Source of the DNA: Lachnoclostridium sp. UBA5725
Lineage (GTDB): Bacteria; Bacillota; Clostridia; Lachnospirales; Lachnospiraceae
Length of the DNA: 64,000 nt
NCBI GenBank assembly: GCA_002419585.1
Contig: DIGJ01000027.1
Location: forward strand, 49,318-113,317
Reading direction: 5' to 3'
The notes under the pieces were generated by a model. It had not been told where the DNA came from, ran no database searches, and saw only the letters and a program-made list of their open reading frames with translations. Of the stretch, positions 8,292-17,264 are shown piece by piece. The translations under genes and the position numbers were made by a program. Every line of letters starts with the position of its first letter. Positions within the stretch are counted from its first letter, which is position 1.

Positions 8292-9134
8292 TTATAGAAA
8301 TCTTAAATGCATAAGTGGAAGTTTATACAATGAATGAAACATATACACTGTATAATCCTTTCTGTTAAAAAACTTAATAGAAACCATGGACAGATACTGA
8401 GCTGTATTTAGATTTAGTGACTTTCCGATGCTTTTATCAGAAAGTGCCGGATAACCCAAATGTCCATATTCCCCCATAGCTTTTCGCTGCTTTTTTGCTG
8501 AAATCATGTCCTTTTCAGCAATTTTAGTATCTGGTAAAGACTTATAACAGTCTGATACAAGATTTCTTTTAATGTCCAGCATACATGAGGTTTCTATCCA
8601 ACCAGCGTGAAAATCATTTTCTGCATTTTTTTCGATATTCTTTATTTCAATGGGAAGATTTAGGTTGATGCCCAATTCATTTGCTGAAAAGAATGCTCCC
8701 ATCGGAGAAATTGCACAGGTTCCATACTTCTTATTAATCTTCTTACATGCTTTTTCTACTGCAATTTGATGAATAGGGTCCCCATGCGATGCAACAACTA
8801 TAATATTACTAAAATCCCAATGTACAATACTTTCAAGCAATTCTAATGCAACATGGTATGTTGTTTTAGGTTTAAAATGAATGCACCCATAAAGGCCTTT
8901 TATACCTGCCGAAGCAATTGGAAACGCAGGCAATTTACAGCATATAATATCCGGACTCTCTAACTCTATCAATTTGATAGTTTCCTTAATCCAATATTCA
9001 CCTTCATAAACATCTGTTCCGAGCGGTAAATGTAAACTATGTTCTTCAATAGGTGCCATCGTGACAAACAAAATGCTCTTTGACTTATCAATCTCTTCTA
9101 TTTGCTTCCATGTTTTATTATATAATTCATACAT
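8292..9134 (-). CDS. Creatininase-family amidohydrolase
   Basis: The 280-residue product matches the creatininase / creatinine amidohydrolase fold, metal enzymes that open cyclic or linear amide bonds. APIEEHSLHLPLGTD near residue 27-41 is the metal-binding block (Glu, His, Asp). VVASHGDP near residue 112 and HAGWIETSCML near residue 178 supply the other ligands. The family includes creatininases, enzymes of riboflavin/F420 degradation and mycofactocin peptidases, so the substrate cannot be named. It has an AAAGGAGG site before the ATG and is first in an operon with the MerR regulator, which suggests an inducible detoxification or catabolic role. Confidence 0.8.
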   Translation of the reverse strand: MYELYNKTWKQIEEIDKSKSILFVTMAPIEEHSLHLPLGTDVYEGEYWIKETIKLIELESPDIICCKLPAFPIASAGIKGLYGCIHFKPKTTYHVALELLESIVHWDFSNIIVVASHGDPIHQIAVEKACKKINKKYGTCAISPMGAFFSANELGINLNLPIEIKNIEKNAENDFHAGWIETSCMLDIKRNLVSDCYKSLPDTKIAEKDMISAKKQRKAMGEYGHLGYPALSDKSIGKSLNLNTAQYLSMVSIKFFNRKDYTVYMFHSLYKLPLMHLRFL

Positions 9135-9162
9135 ATTATATCCTCCTTTTTTGTTTAAAAAG

Positions 9163-9193
9163 AGGATACCACTTACCCTAAGGGCCAGGTCAA
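9163..9193 (-). promoter_or_regulatory. MerR-type promoter with operator in a 19-bp spacer
   Basis: On the minus strand TTGACC (9188-9193) and TATCCT (9163-9168) are separated by 19 bp instead of 17. The spacer carries an imperfect palindrome at 9171-9190 (ACTTACCCTA / AGGGCCAGGT). An over-long spacer with an internal dyad is the classical target of MerR regulators, which twist the DNA to align the two boxes. The regulator encoded in the same operon is the obvious candidate. Confidence 0.8.
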
Positions 9194-9388
9194 TCTTTTT
9201 TCATTACAAATTTTAATACCTTTAATATGAAGCGAATTTATATTGTAAATGAGCATTATAATATTAGATATAAAAGATATAAGAGGAGTCATGGTTTTTA
9301 TCTTATCATTCAGTATAACTTTCTCTCTCGCTAATATTCTGCAATGTGAATTACCTTCATACTACAATATATAAGCTGGAATCTTTTA

Positions 9389-9883
9389 TCAGAATAACCC
9401 GATAATGAAAATAATTGAGGCTGCTATTAATGCTACGGCTGCACCTATTGCACATCCTTTTAACGCTCCTATTATGTGATGCATTGGATTTCGATATTCT
9501 GCTTTCATATCTTCAGTACCTGGAATCATTAGTTTTTTACTATGACAAAAAATAATTAAATCAAAAACAATTAAATCGTACAAATTTACCACTAGAAATA
9601 ATACAAATACATGAAAGAATGCCATTTCAAAGGTTCGCTTCCCAGAGAAATATACTAGCATAGCTAAAAGAACCGCACTCAACAATGTGCCTAATAATTT
9701 TCGTTTCCAGTTTTTATGCTCCACGGAAGCTATAAAATCTTTATATTGCGGTAATTCATAAACACGTTTCTTTATCGCAGTTGGATACGATGCAAATTGG
9801 GACAGTGGATTTCGATATTGTGCAGGCAGAATTAAAATCGTAAATAGGATACATAGTATCACGCATTGAATAAATAATATCAC
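9389..9883 (-). CDS. Membrane protein of unknown function
   Basis: The 164-residue product is not recognised. It has a first membrane segment at residues 1-20, two adjacent ones near 65-82 and 88-110, and one at the C-terminus (about 138-163). Between the first two lies a charged stretch with YRNPLSQFASYP and VYELPQYKDF. The motif YRNP recurs near residue 130, so the protein may contain an internal repeat. I choose the GTG at 9881-9883 because AGGGGGG lies 6 bases upstream; the earlier GTG at 9901 has no ribosome site. It has its own promoter and no operon partner. Confidence 0.6.
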   Translation of the reverse strand: MILFIQCVILCILFTILILPAQYRNPLSQFASYPTAIKKRVYELPQYKDFIASVEHKNWKRKLLGTLLSAVLLAMLVYFSGKRTFEMAFFHVFVLFLVVNLYDLIVFDLIIFCHSKKLMIPGTEDMKAEYRNPMHHIIGALKGCAIGAAVALIAASIIFIIGLF

Positions 9884-9924
9884 ATTTACCCCCCTAAACA
9901 CTTAATTAGTTTCAGCTAACATCT

Positions 9925-9953
9925 AGTTTAGATATAATAATCCGTATTGTCAA
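9925..9953 (-). promoter_or_regulatory. Promoter of the unknown membrane protein gene
   Basis: On the minus strand TTGACA (9948-9953) and TAAACT (9925-9930) are 17 bp apart, about 40 bp before the GTG start. Confidence 0.65.
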
Positions 9954-10157
9954 TCCTCTTTAGATTTATAGATAAAAGTTTTCATCTGAACGCCGTGGAA
10001 ACGAATGCATTGCATTCTTTCCTTCCTTTATAATATTTCCTGTGCTATACTTCCACAATATCTTAACATGTTTAAGCCCTTATTCCTTCAATAAATATAT
10101 TATATTATTTCATAAATTTTACGAAAATAACAATCTACCAACCATATATCACCAAAA

Positions 10158-10188
10158 AGCACTCTACCATTTTACATGATAGAGTGCT
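10158..10188 (-). terminator. ppdK terminator, copy 4 of the dispersed repeat
   Basis: On the minus strand AGCACTCTATCAT pairs with ATGGTAGAGTGCT around a 5-base loop and TTTTT follows. It lies about 75 bp after the ppdK stop and is nearly identical to the hairpin at 547-577. Confidence 0.8.
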
Positions 10189-10261
10189 CTATTATTTCTT
10201 CGCTATTATTTGATACAGTCTAACTGAAGTCAAACTATCGAAAAACGTTGAATTTTCAACA

Positions 10262-12892
10262 TTATTTATTGTTCAACGCTGCCTGTGCTGCTGCTAATCT
10301 TGCGATTGGCACACGGAAAGGTGAGCAAGAAACATAGTTAAGACCAATCTTATGGCAGAATTCAACGCTGGATGGATCTCCACCGTGTTCTCCACAGATA
10401 CCTAACTTAATGTTTGATCTTGTAGCACGTCCTTTTTCAGCTGCCATTTTAACTAACTGGCCAACACCTGTCTGGTCTAATCTTGCAAATGGATCTGATT
10501 CATAAATCTTAGCCTGATAGTAAGAATCTAAGAATTTACCAGCATCATCACGAGAGAAACCAAATGTCATCTGAGTTAAGTCGTTTGTACCGAAGGAGAA
10601 GAATTCAGCTTCTTCTGCGATTGTTTCTGCTGTTAAAGCAGCACGAGGAATTTCAATCATGGTACCAATGTGGTATTCAATATCGGAATTCATTTCTTTC
10701 TTAACTAATTCAGCTGTTTCTACAACGATATCTTTAACGAATTTTAATTCTTTCTTTTCGCCAACCAATGGGATCATGATTTCAGGAACGATATCATATC
10801 CTTTTTCGTTCTTAACTTCGATAGCTGCTTCCATTACGGCTCTTGTCTGCATTCTTGCGATTTCTGGGTAAGTAACAGCAAGACGGCATCCACGATGTCC
10901 CATCATAGGGTTGAATTCGTGTAAATCATCACATTTTGCTTTTACTTCTGCAACAGTAAGTCCCATATCTTTTGCTAATGCAGCAATATCTTCTTCATCT
11001 GTAGGAACGAATTCATGAAGAGGTGGGTCTAAATAACGAACGGTCATTGGCTTTCCTTCAAGTACTTCATACATAGCTTTGAAGTCACCTTTCTGGAAAG
11101 GAATTAATTCGTTAAGAGCTGCTTCTCTTGCTTCTACTGTATCAGAAAGGATCATTTTACGGATCTTTGGAATTCTTTCTGCATCAAAGAACATATGCTC
11201 TGTACGGCAAAGTCCAATACCTTCAGCACCTAATTCAACAGCTTTTGCTGTATCTTGAGGTGTGTCTGCATTCGTACGAACGGATAATGTTCTGAACTTG
11301 TCAGCCCAAGCCATGATACGTCCAAAGTTTCCACTTACGGAAGCTTCTTCTGTAGCGATATCACCTTTGTAGATTTTACCTGTTGAACCATCTAAAGAGA
11401 TATAATCTCCTTCATGGAAGGTATGTCCACCAAGAGTAAATACTTTTGCTTCTTCATCAATTTTGATTTCTCCACAACCGGATACACAGCAAGTACCCAT
11501 ACCACGAGCAACTACAGCTGCGTGAGATGTCATACCACCACGAACGGTTAAGATACCGCGAGCTGCATGCATACCTTCGATATCTTCTGGAGATGTTTCA
11601 AGACGAACAAGGATAACTCTTTCGCCTCTACCGCCTTCACCAGCTTCTTTTGCTTCATCTGCAGTAAAGTATACTTTACCAGCAGCAGCTCCAGGAGATG
11701 CAGGAAGAGCAGAACCGATAACTTCGCCAGCTTTTAAAGCTTCTGCGTTGAATGTTGGGTGAAGTAACTGATCTAATGCTTTTGCTTCAATACGGCAAAC
11801 CGCTTCTTCTTCTGTGATCTTTCCTTCATCTACTAAATCGCAAGCGATTTGAAGAGCAGCCTGTGCTGTTCTCTTACCATTACGAGTCTGTAAGAAGAAT
11901 AATTTTCCTTCTTCAATTGTGAATTCCATATCCTGCATATCTGCAAAATGTGCTTCTAATTTCATCGCTAAATCCATGAACTGAGCATAGCATTCTGGCA
12001 TATCTGCTTCTAAGTGAGAAATAGGAAGTGGTGTACGAACACCAGCAACAACGTCTTCACCCTGAGCATTGATTAAGTATTCACCATAAATGCCTTTAGC
12101 TCCAGTAGAAGGGTTACGAGTAAATGCAACACCTGTTCCAGATGTTTCACCCTTATTACCAAATACCATGGTCTGAACGTTTACAGCTGTTCCCCAATCG
12201 CCAGGAATATCATTCATACGACGATATACGATAGCACGAGGGTTGTCCCATGAACGGAATACAGCTTTTACAGCTCCCATTAACTGTTCCTTTGGATCTT
12301 GTGGAAAATCTTCGCCGTTCATAGCTTCTTTATATACAGATTTGAACTTATTTGCTAATTCTTTTAAATCATCAGCAGTTAATTCTGTGTCAAAATGAAC
12401 TCCTTTTTCTTCTTTCATAGCGTCAATGATTTTTTCAAAGTGAGACTTTGGAACTTCCATAACTACGTCAGAATACATTTGGATAAATCTTCTGTAGGAA
12501 TCATATGCAAATCTTGCATTTCCAGTTTTCTTAGCAAACCCTTCAACAGCTACGTCATTTAAACCTAAGTTAAGGATGGTATCCATCATACCTGGCATAG
12601 ATGCTCTAGCTCCAGAACGTACAGATACTAATAATGGATCTTCGGTATCACCGAATTTCTTTCCATTAATTCCTTCTAACCATGTGATTGCTTCAAAAAT
12701 CTGATTCTGAACTTCATCAGTAATTTTCTTTCCACTATTGTAATAATCCGTACAAGCTTCTGTTGTTACGGTGAATCCCTGTGGAATAGGCATTCCTAAT
12801 CCGGTCATTTCAGCAAGGTTACTACCTTTACCACCAAGAAGGTTTTTCATTGATGCATTACCTTCGTCAAACTTATAGACCCATTTTGCCAT
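10262..12892 (-). CDS. ppdK: Pyruvate, phosphate dikinase
   Basis: The 876-residue enzyme interconverts pyruvate + ATP + Pi and PEP + AMP + PPi in the cytoplasm, and in anaerobic clostridia is a main link between PEP and pyruvate. The order is an N-terminal nucleotide-binding ATP-grasp domain (LLGGKGSNLAEM near residue 18), the swivelling phosphohistidine domain with GGMTSHAAVVARGMG near residue 455, and a C-terminal PEP/pyruvate barrel with GTNDLTQMTFGFSRDD and the catalytic Cys in GICGEHGG near residue 830. Length fits the 874-residue clostridial enzyme. The ATG at 12892 has an AGGAGG site; a longer frame to 12961 has none. In related genomes it often follows glyQS, but here a two-gene unit and a repeat separate them. 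Confidence 0.97.
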   Translation of the reverse strand: MAKWVYKFDEGNASMKNLLGGKGSNLAEMTGLGMPIPQGFTVTTEACTDYYNSGKKITDEVQNQIFEAITWLEGINGKKFGDTEDPLLVSVRSGARASMPGMMDTILNLGLNDVAVEGFAKKTGNARFAYDSYRRFIQMYSDVVMEVPKSHFEKIIDAMKEEKGVHFDTELTADDLKELANKFKSVYKEAMNGEDFPQDPKEQLMGAVKAVFRSWDNPRAIVYRRMNDIPGDWGTAVNVQTMVFGNKGETSGTGVAFTRNPSTGAKGIYGEYLINAQGEDVVAGVRTPLPISHLEADMPECYAQFMDLAMKLEAHFADMQDMEFTIEEGKLFFLQTRNGKRTAQAALQIACDLVDEGKITEEEAVCRIEAKALDQLLHPTFNAEALKAGEVIGSALPASPGAAAGKVYFTADEAKEAGEGGRGERVILVRLETSPEDIEGMHAARGILTVRGGMTSHAAVVARGMGTCCVSGCGEIKIDEEAKVFTLGGHTFHEGDYISLDGSTGKIYKGDIATEEASVSGNFGRIMAWADKFRTLSVRTNADTPQDTAKAVELGAEGIGLCRTEHMFFDAERIPKIRKMILSDTVEAREAALNELIPFQKGDFKAMYEVLEGKPMTVRYLDPPLHEFVPTDEEDIAALAKDMGLTVAEVKAKCDDLHEFNPMMGHRGCRLAVTYPEIARMQTRAVMEAAIEVKNEKGYDIVPEIMIPLVGEKKELKFVKDIVVETAELVKKEMNSDIEYHIGTMIEIPRAALTAETIAEEAEFFSFGTNDLTQMTFGFSRDDAGKFLDSYYQAKIYESDPFARLDQTGVGQLVKMAAEKGRATRSNIKLGICGEHGGDPSSVEFCHKIGLNYVSCSPFRVPIARLAAAQAALNNK

Positions 12893-13220
12893 GTTGATAA
12901 TTCCTCCTAAATTTAATTCATTGTCTGACTGTCTAACGAAAAAAAGCTCGATTCCAGTCACTCCATGCTATTGTAGCATACTTTTTTTGGTAAGGAAAGA
13001 CCTTTTCTTTCCAATTGCACAAAAAAACGAACCAAAAATGTGCTTATTATTAGTTTGCACAAAAGGTTCTATAAAAAACATATTTTGTTCTATATTTATA
13101 TTACCACAAAATTACATTTTTTTCAAGACTTGTGATGTAGCATAAAGGAGCGTAAAATCATGAGTTACCTAGAGAAACAAATTTGAACACATTTCATTTC
13201 GTAGAAAGGAAATAATTATT
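12893..13220. other. Divergent promoter region of ppdK and the DUF6323/DUF6179 pair
   Basis: On the minus strand TGCTACAAT (the -10 TACAAT at 12970-12975, with an extended TG) lies about 78 bp before the ppdK start. Further upstream, TTTTGTGCAA-type sequences occur twice (about 13015-13024 and 13050-13060), with an inverted GCACA between them and GAACC/GGTTC flanking. This may be an operator, but I recognise no known site. The plus-strand gene has a GAAAGGAA ribosome site. Confidence 0.4.
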
Positions 13221-13739
13221 ATGTCAAAGGAATTCCCAAAAGATCTTGCCAGTAATCTTCTTGCACTCTTAGCTTCTAATACACAAACTTCCCTTCAAAC
13301 TATTCTGGAATTAAATTCATACACCCAAAAATTTGGGGTTATTCTTAGCGAAGAAGAAAGCCTTCTTCTTTTGGAGGCACGGAAAAACACATTAAAAACA
13401 CAGGAACGCATTGAATTTAGAGAAGGTATCCTTCCAAAACTCATTTTTACTTTCTGCGATTCTCCCTATATTTATCAAGATAATTATGCCGATACGCTAG
13501 AACGCTTGCAGGAAATTTTTTATCTATATAAAAATGAATGCCTTGATGAATTATCCGACGATGAATTGATGGAACAAATGAAGATTTATTTTGACGGAAT
13601 CTGTGAAGGTTCTCTTGATTATCTAGAAGATACCTGTCTAGAATCATTTGCCAGAGAAATTCGTGAAGGTACCCGCAAATTTATCGGACTTTATGCGGTG
13701 GATGAGGATGAAGATGAGGTGGATGAAGATGAATATTGA
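13221..13739 (+). CDS. Hypothetical protein, probable DUF6323 family
   Basis: The 172-residue product is mostly helical, soluble, and ends in a very acidic tail (DEDEDEVDEDEY). I recognise it only loosely as the small partner (DUF6323) found next to DUF6179 proteins in clostridia; no function is known. No signal peptide, membrane segment or catalytic motif is visible. The coding bases of the acidic tail also provide the start region of the next gene, which overlaps by 11 bp. That coupling suggests the two products act together. The pair runs opposite to the surrounding genes. Confidence 0.6.
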   Translation: MSKEFPKDLASNLLALLASNTQTSLQTILELNSYTQKFGVILSEEESLLLLEARKNTLKTQERIEFREGILPKLIFTFCDSPYIYQDNYADTLERLQEIFYLYKNECLDELSDDELMEQMKIYFDGICEGSLDYLEDTCLESFAREIREGTRKFIGLYAVDEDEDEVDEDEY

Positions 13740-14589
13740 TCCAGAAGGTTTGCTTCCTATTATTGCTAAATTAACGGAAGCCTATACTAGTAAAGAGAGT
13801 ACTTCCATTTCTTATAATACAGCAAGACAACTAATGGGTGCTGTTCTTTATTGTCTGAATGAAAATGAGGATACCAATAATGCTTACGCCACCTCCCAAA
13901 TAACCACCACGAAAAGCGATTTGGATCTATTTGCAGCTTATCAAAATGGTTATCAGCTCGTTCTTAAAAAAGTTAGCAAAGCGAAAGATATTTATAACGA
14001 CTTCATCGCAACTTTTAACAGCTTCGATAATTGTTTCCTAAAAGATACGATTCAAGAAGGAATCCCTGCCTTCTTTTTATACTACGATGCAAAGTTTAAT
14101 CCACAAAACCATATCCTAACACTGGATTATTCCACAATAAAATCCACGGGGTCCTTGCAAGGTGTTGATGCAATCCTACAATACTTAACTTATATAAAAT
14201 TAGAACAAGACTTTCTATCCGCCCTTCCAAGTGAATACATTCATTGCATCCTAAGCGGCTATCAAGAAGATTACAAAGACTTACCCATAAACATATGTGA
14301 ACTTGTCTTCCACCATCTTTTAGCCTGTTCCCTTATCGAAAAAGAACTATCCACTACACGCTTTGACAAAGAAGATATCGAAACAGCCTCAGACTATTTG
14401 CTCACGCATACAAAAGCAGAGATAACTGCGGATCTTACAAGATTAACTAAATTTATTATAAAAACCGCCTACCATGATAATCCCGAACTTTATGATTACC
14501 TAGCAAGCAATACTCCCGACTTTACTACTTCATTACTAAACGCTGCGAAATATGACTGCTTACACACGATATTTTATTTAGATGAGTAA
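13729..14589 (+). CDS. Hypothetical protein, probable DUF6179 family
   Basis: The 286-residue product begins NIDPEGLLPIIAKLTEAYTS and continues with a block reading TARQLMGAVLYCLNE, which I associate with DUF6179. The rest is helical with no membrane segment or catalytic motif that I can name. Several in-frame ATG codons occur between 13699 and 13729, because the upstream gene's acidic repeat reads as Met/Arg/Lys here; 13729 is preferred as the point where family-like sequence begins, but the exact start is uncertain. It overlaps the preceding gene by 11 bp. It is followed by the large inverted repeat at 14742-14991. Confidence 0.6.
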   Translation: MNIDPEGLLPIIAKLTEAYTSKESTSISYNTARQLMGAVLYCLNENEDTNNAYATSQITTTKSDLDLFAAYQNGYQLVLKKVSKAKDIYNDFIATFNSFDNCFLKDTIQEGIPAFFLYYDAKFNPQNHILTLDYSTIKSTGSLQGVDAILQYLTYIKLEQDFLSALPSEYIHCILSGYQEDYKDLPINICELVFHHLLACSLIEKELSTTRFDKEDIETASDYLLTHTKAEITADLTRLTKFIIKTAYHDNPELYDYLASNTPDFTTSLLNAAKYDCLHTIFYLDE

Positions 14590-14998
14590 TCGTGCAATCT
14601 ATAATATTACTTTCTATTTATCCAGTGTTTATAAATAGCTTATTAATAACGTACTTTTATACTACCTTTTTATACCGCCTTTATTACAGCGACTTTTTTC
14701 AAATCCCCTAAAATCTTTGAATTTTAATTAAATTATCATTTTCTCAACCATCAGTTCAAACGCACGGACTGCCCTTTTAGAAAACATTCGGGAGAAAATT
14801 AGCGTTTTCTTACAGAATATCAATTACCAGAGGGGTTCGGACACGGAAGTCCGAACCAGGCAAAATGAGCACGGATGCGAATTTTTGCCGACTCGTCCGT
14901 CCCCCAAAGGCATCCTAATTCTGTTAGAAAACGCAATTTTCGGACGTGTTTTCAAAAAGGGCAGTCCGTGCGTTTGAACGTCTGTTTGAGAATACTAG
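14590..14998. other. Convergent intergenic region holding a long inverted-repeat element
   Basis: The gap separates the DUF6179-like gene from the convergent glyQS gene. The first 150 bp are AT-rich without visible features. The rest is the inverted-repeat element described separately. There is no separate terminator for either gene, so the element may serve both. Confidence 0.6.
14742..14991. repeat. 250-bp imperfect inverted-repeat element (long cruciform or hairpin)
   Basis: A left arm (14742-14818) is mirrored by a right arm (14918-14991). The ends TCTCAA/TTGAGA pair, and 25 bp from 14754-14778 match 14955-14979 perfectly (the core is GCACGGACTGCCC). Pairing then resumes through GAAAAC/GTTTTC, CGTTTTC/GAAAACG and ACAGAAT/ATTCTGT. 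The centre carries its own hairpin at 14834-14857 (GGTTCGGAC / GTCCGAACC), followed by a GC-richer stretch that can fold again. There is no ORF of note. The layout suggests a MITE-like element, a large structured RNA or an elaborate bidirectional terminator. Confidence 0.8.
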
Positions 14999-16387
14999 TT
15001 AAAATTCAAACTTCTTCTCAAAGTAAACCTTTAAATCTTCGATTTTTACTCTCTCTTGTTCCATCGTATCACGATCACGAACCGTTACTGCATGATCTTC
15101 TTGAGAATCGAAGTCATACGTTACACAGAAAGGAGTACCAATCTCATCTTGTCTTCTATAACGTTTTCCAATGTTTCCTCTATCATCAAATTCACAGTTA
15201 TAGGTCTTACTTAATTCAGTAAATACTGCTTCTGCACCTTCTGCTAATTTCTTAGACAATGGCAATACACCAATCTTAACAGGTGCAAGTGCTGGATGGA
15301 AATGAAGTACGGTACGAACATCTCCGCCTTCTAATTCTTCTTCATCGTATGCGCCACACAGGAATGCAAGGGTTACACGGTCTGCACCAAGGGATGGTTC
15401 AATAACATAAGGAATATATTTTATTTTCTTTTCATCATCAAAATAATCCATTGGCTGACCAGAAACATTTTGATGTTGTGTTAAGTCATAATCGGTTCTA
15501 TCTGCGATACCCCATAATTCTCCCCAACCAAATGGGAATAAGAATTCGATATCAGTGGTTGCTTTACTATAGAAGGATAACTCTGCTGCATCGTGATCAC
15601 GAACACGCATTTCCTCTTCTTTCATACCTAATGTCTTTAACCAGTCAATACAAAACTGTTTCCAGTATCCAAACCATTCAAGGTCCGTATCTGGTTCACA
15701 GAAGAATTCTAATTCCATCTGTTCAAATTCTCTGGTACGGAAGGTAAAGTTACCTGGTGTAATTTCATTACGGAACGATTTACCTACCTGACCGATACCA
15801 AATGGAACTTTCTTTCTAGAGGTTCTTTGTACATTTTTAAAGTTTACAAAGATACCCTGTGCGGTTTCTGGTCTTAAATATACGGTATTTTTTGCATCTT
15901 CCGTTACACCCTGAAAGGTCTTGAACATAAGATTGAATTGACGAATGTCGGTGAAGTTATGTTTACCGCAAGTAGGGCATGCGATATTTTTTTCTTCAAT
16001 ATATTTTGCCATTTCTTCATTGGACCAAGCATCTACACTGCCTTCGATGGTAATTCCATTCTCCTGCATGTAGTCTTCAATGATCTTGTCTGCACGGAAT
16101 CTTTCATGGCATTCTTTACAATCCATTAATGGATCAGAAAAACTTCCAAGATGTCCAGATGCAACCCATGTTTGTGGATTCATAAGAATTGCACAGTCAA
16201 CACCAACGTTGTATGGATTTTCCTGAATGAATTTTTTCCACCATGCTTTTTTCACATTGTTCTTTAATTCAACACCAAGATTTCCGTAATCCCATGTATT
16301 TGCAAGACCTCCATAAATTTCAGATCCAGGATATACGAATCCTCTCGCCTTTGCTAATGCAACGATTTTTTCCATTGTTTTTTCCAT
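14999..16387 (-). CDS. glyQS: Glycyl-tRNA synthetase, single-chain class II
   Basis: The 462-residue enzyme charges tRNA-Gly with glycine using ATP. Class II motifs are visible: motif 1 near [18 protein letters not shown], motif 2 [25 protein letters not shown], and motif 3 [10 protein letters not shown]. The tRNA-binding C-terminal domain follows ([13 protein letters not shown]). A zinc-type Cys set appears in [10 protein letters not shown] and ACPTCGKH. This is the alpha2 dimeric form found in Gram-positive bacteria, not the two-subunit alpha2-beta2 form. It follows recO by 136 bp. I looked for a T-box leader in that gap and found none. Confidence 0.97.
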   Translation of the reverse strand: MEKTMEKIVALAKARGFVYPGSEIYGGLANTWDYGNLGVELKNNVKKAWWKKFIQENPYNVGVDCAILMNPQTWVASGHLGSFSDPLMDCKECHERFRADKIIEDYMQENGITIEGSVDAWSNEEMAKYIEEKNIACPTCGKHNFTDIRQFNLMFKTFQGVTEDAKNTVYLRPETAQGIFVNFKNVQRTSRKKVPFGIGQVGKSFRNEITPGNFTFRTREFEQMELEFFCEPDTDLEWFGYWKQFCIDWLKTLGMKEEEMRVRDHDAAELSFYSKATTDIEFLFPFGWGELWGIADRTDYDLTQHQNVSGQPMDYFDDEKKIKYIPYVIEPSLGADRVTLAFLCGAYDEEELEGGDVRTVLHFHPALAPVKIGVLPLSKKLAEGAEAVFTELSKTYNCEFDDRGNIGKRYRRQDEIGTPFCVTYDFDSQEDHAVTVRDRDTMEQERVKIEDLKVYFEKKFEF

Positions 16388-16523
16388 GTTCTAACTCTCC
16401 TGTCTTATTTATATACTTACCGAAGTATTTGTATCTTTTTATGATTGATTACTTATGTATTATCTACCTTCCAATATGTTTGGAAGGGATTCTTGTTTAT
16501 TTTACCCTTTCAGTCATATATTT

Positions 16524-17264
16524 TCAATATAAATTTTCCATAAATGAAATGGAATGAAATGTGTGTCCTACATATAATGACAAATACCTCGCTGCGCACA
16601 CTCTTAAGTTTTCCATTACGCTTTCACTTACATGAAAGGTGAAAAGTTTTTCTATATTCGAAGCAATAATAAATTGGAGGGTATAAACGGTAGCCTCGTC
16701 AATTTCTATGGTATCTTTTATCTGTCCTTTGCAGCTTTCGCAAACTAGTCCTCCTGCTTTTGCACTAAATAAAATACCCGGTTCTCCTTTGCCACATTTT
16801 ACACATTCAAACACCTGTGGTGCCTCTCCATTAATAGTCATACATTTAAATTCAAAGATATAGCGGATCAATGTATAAGGAATTGTTTTTTTACTAAGAG
16901 CCCGGAGTGATTGATACAAAAGTTTGAGAAATTCGGTTCCATCCACATTTTCTCTGGTAAGGTAATCCGTAAATTCACAAAAATACATGCCGTAATAAAT
17001 AGCCTCCAAATCCGTACGTAAGGTTTCAAAATAATTCGTGATATCTGCAGCAACTACGGTGTAGGAACTCTTTCCCTGATACACTTGGAACGTGCCAAAA
17101 GCAAAAGGCTGACTACACGCAAGTAAGGCGCAATTTGGTCTTCTTGCGCCTTTTGCAAATACTGCTATTTTTCCATGTTCCTTGGTAAGTATTACAAGCC
17201 TCTTGTCATATTCCCCTACCGATGTGGAAGAAAGTACCATTCCCATAATACTTTCCTGATTCAT
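16524..17264 (-). CDS. recO: DNA repair protein RecO
   Basis: The 246-residue product matches RecO, which anneals single-stranded DNA and helps load RecA in the RecFOR pathway. It has the N-terminal OB-fold (GMVLSSTSVGEYDKRLVILTKEHGKIAVFAKGARRP) and the zinc Cys set CVKCGKGE...CESC near residues 150-180. The ATG at 17264 is chosen for its AAGGAG site. Its first 59 bases lie inside the yqzL gene in another frame. It sits between yqzL and glyQS, the usual clostridial order. Confidence 0.95.
   Translation of the reverse strand: MNQESIMGMVLSSTSVGEYDKRLVILTKEHGKIAVFAKGARRPNCALLACSQPFAFGTFQVYQGKSSYTVVAADITNYFETLRTDLEAIYYGMYFCEFTDYLTRENVDGTEFLKLLYQSLRALSKKTIPYTLIRYIFEFKCMTINGEAPQVFECVKCGKGEPGILFSAKAGGLVCESCKGQIKDTIEIDEATVYTLQFIIASNIEKLFTFHVSESVMENLRVCAARYLSLYVGHTFHSISFMENLY

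Larger units (their letters stand above)
9884..10261. other. Intergenic region between the membrane protein gene and ppdK
   Basis: This 378-bp gap holds the promoter of the downstream minus-strand gene (9925-9953) and the ppdK terminator (10158-10188). The central part (9960-10140) is AT-rich with no ORF or strong structure that I can support. Confidence 0.5.

Noticed and set aside
9291..9374. 27-codon plus-strand ORF with a GAGGAG site
   Set aside because: It is short, has no recognisable sequence, and lies in the divergent promoter region of the creatininase operon; a ribosome-like site alone is not enough support.
14875..15222. 115-codon plus-strand ORF crossing the inverted repeat into glyQS
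   Set aside because: It starts inside the hairpin element and runs antisense through conserved glyQS codons; the composition is that of a shadow frame.
16388..16523. Possible T-box leader before glyQS
   Set aside because: The gap to recO is only 136 bp and lacks the conserved T-box sequence and antiterminator structure on the minus strand.
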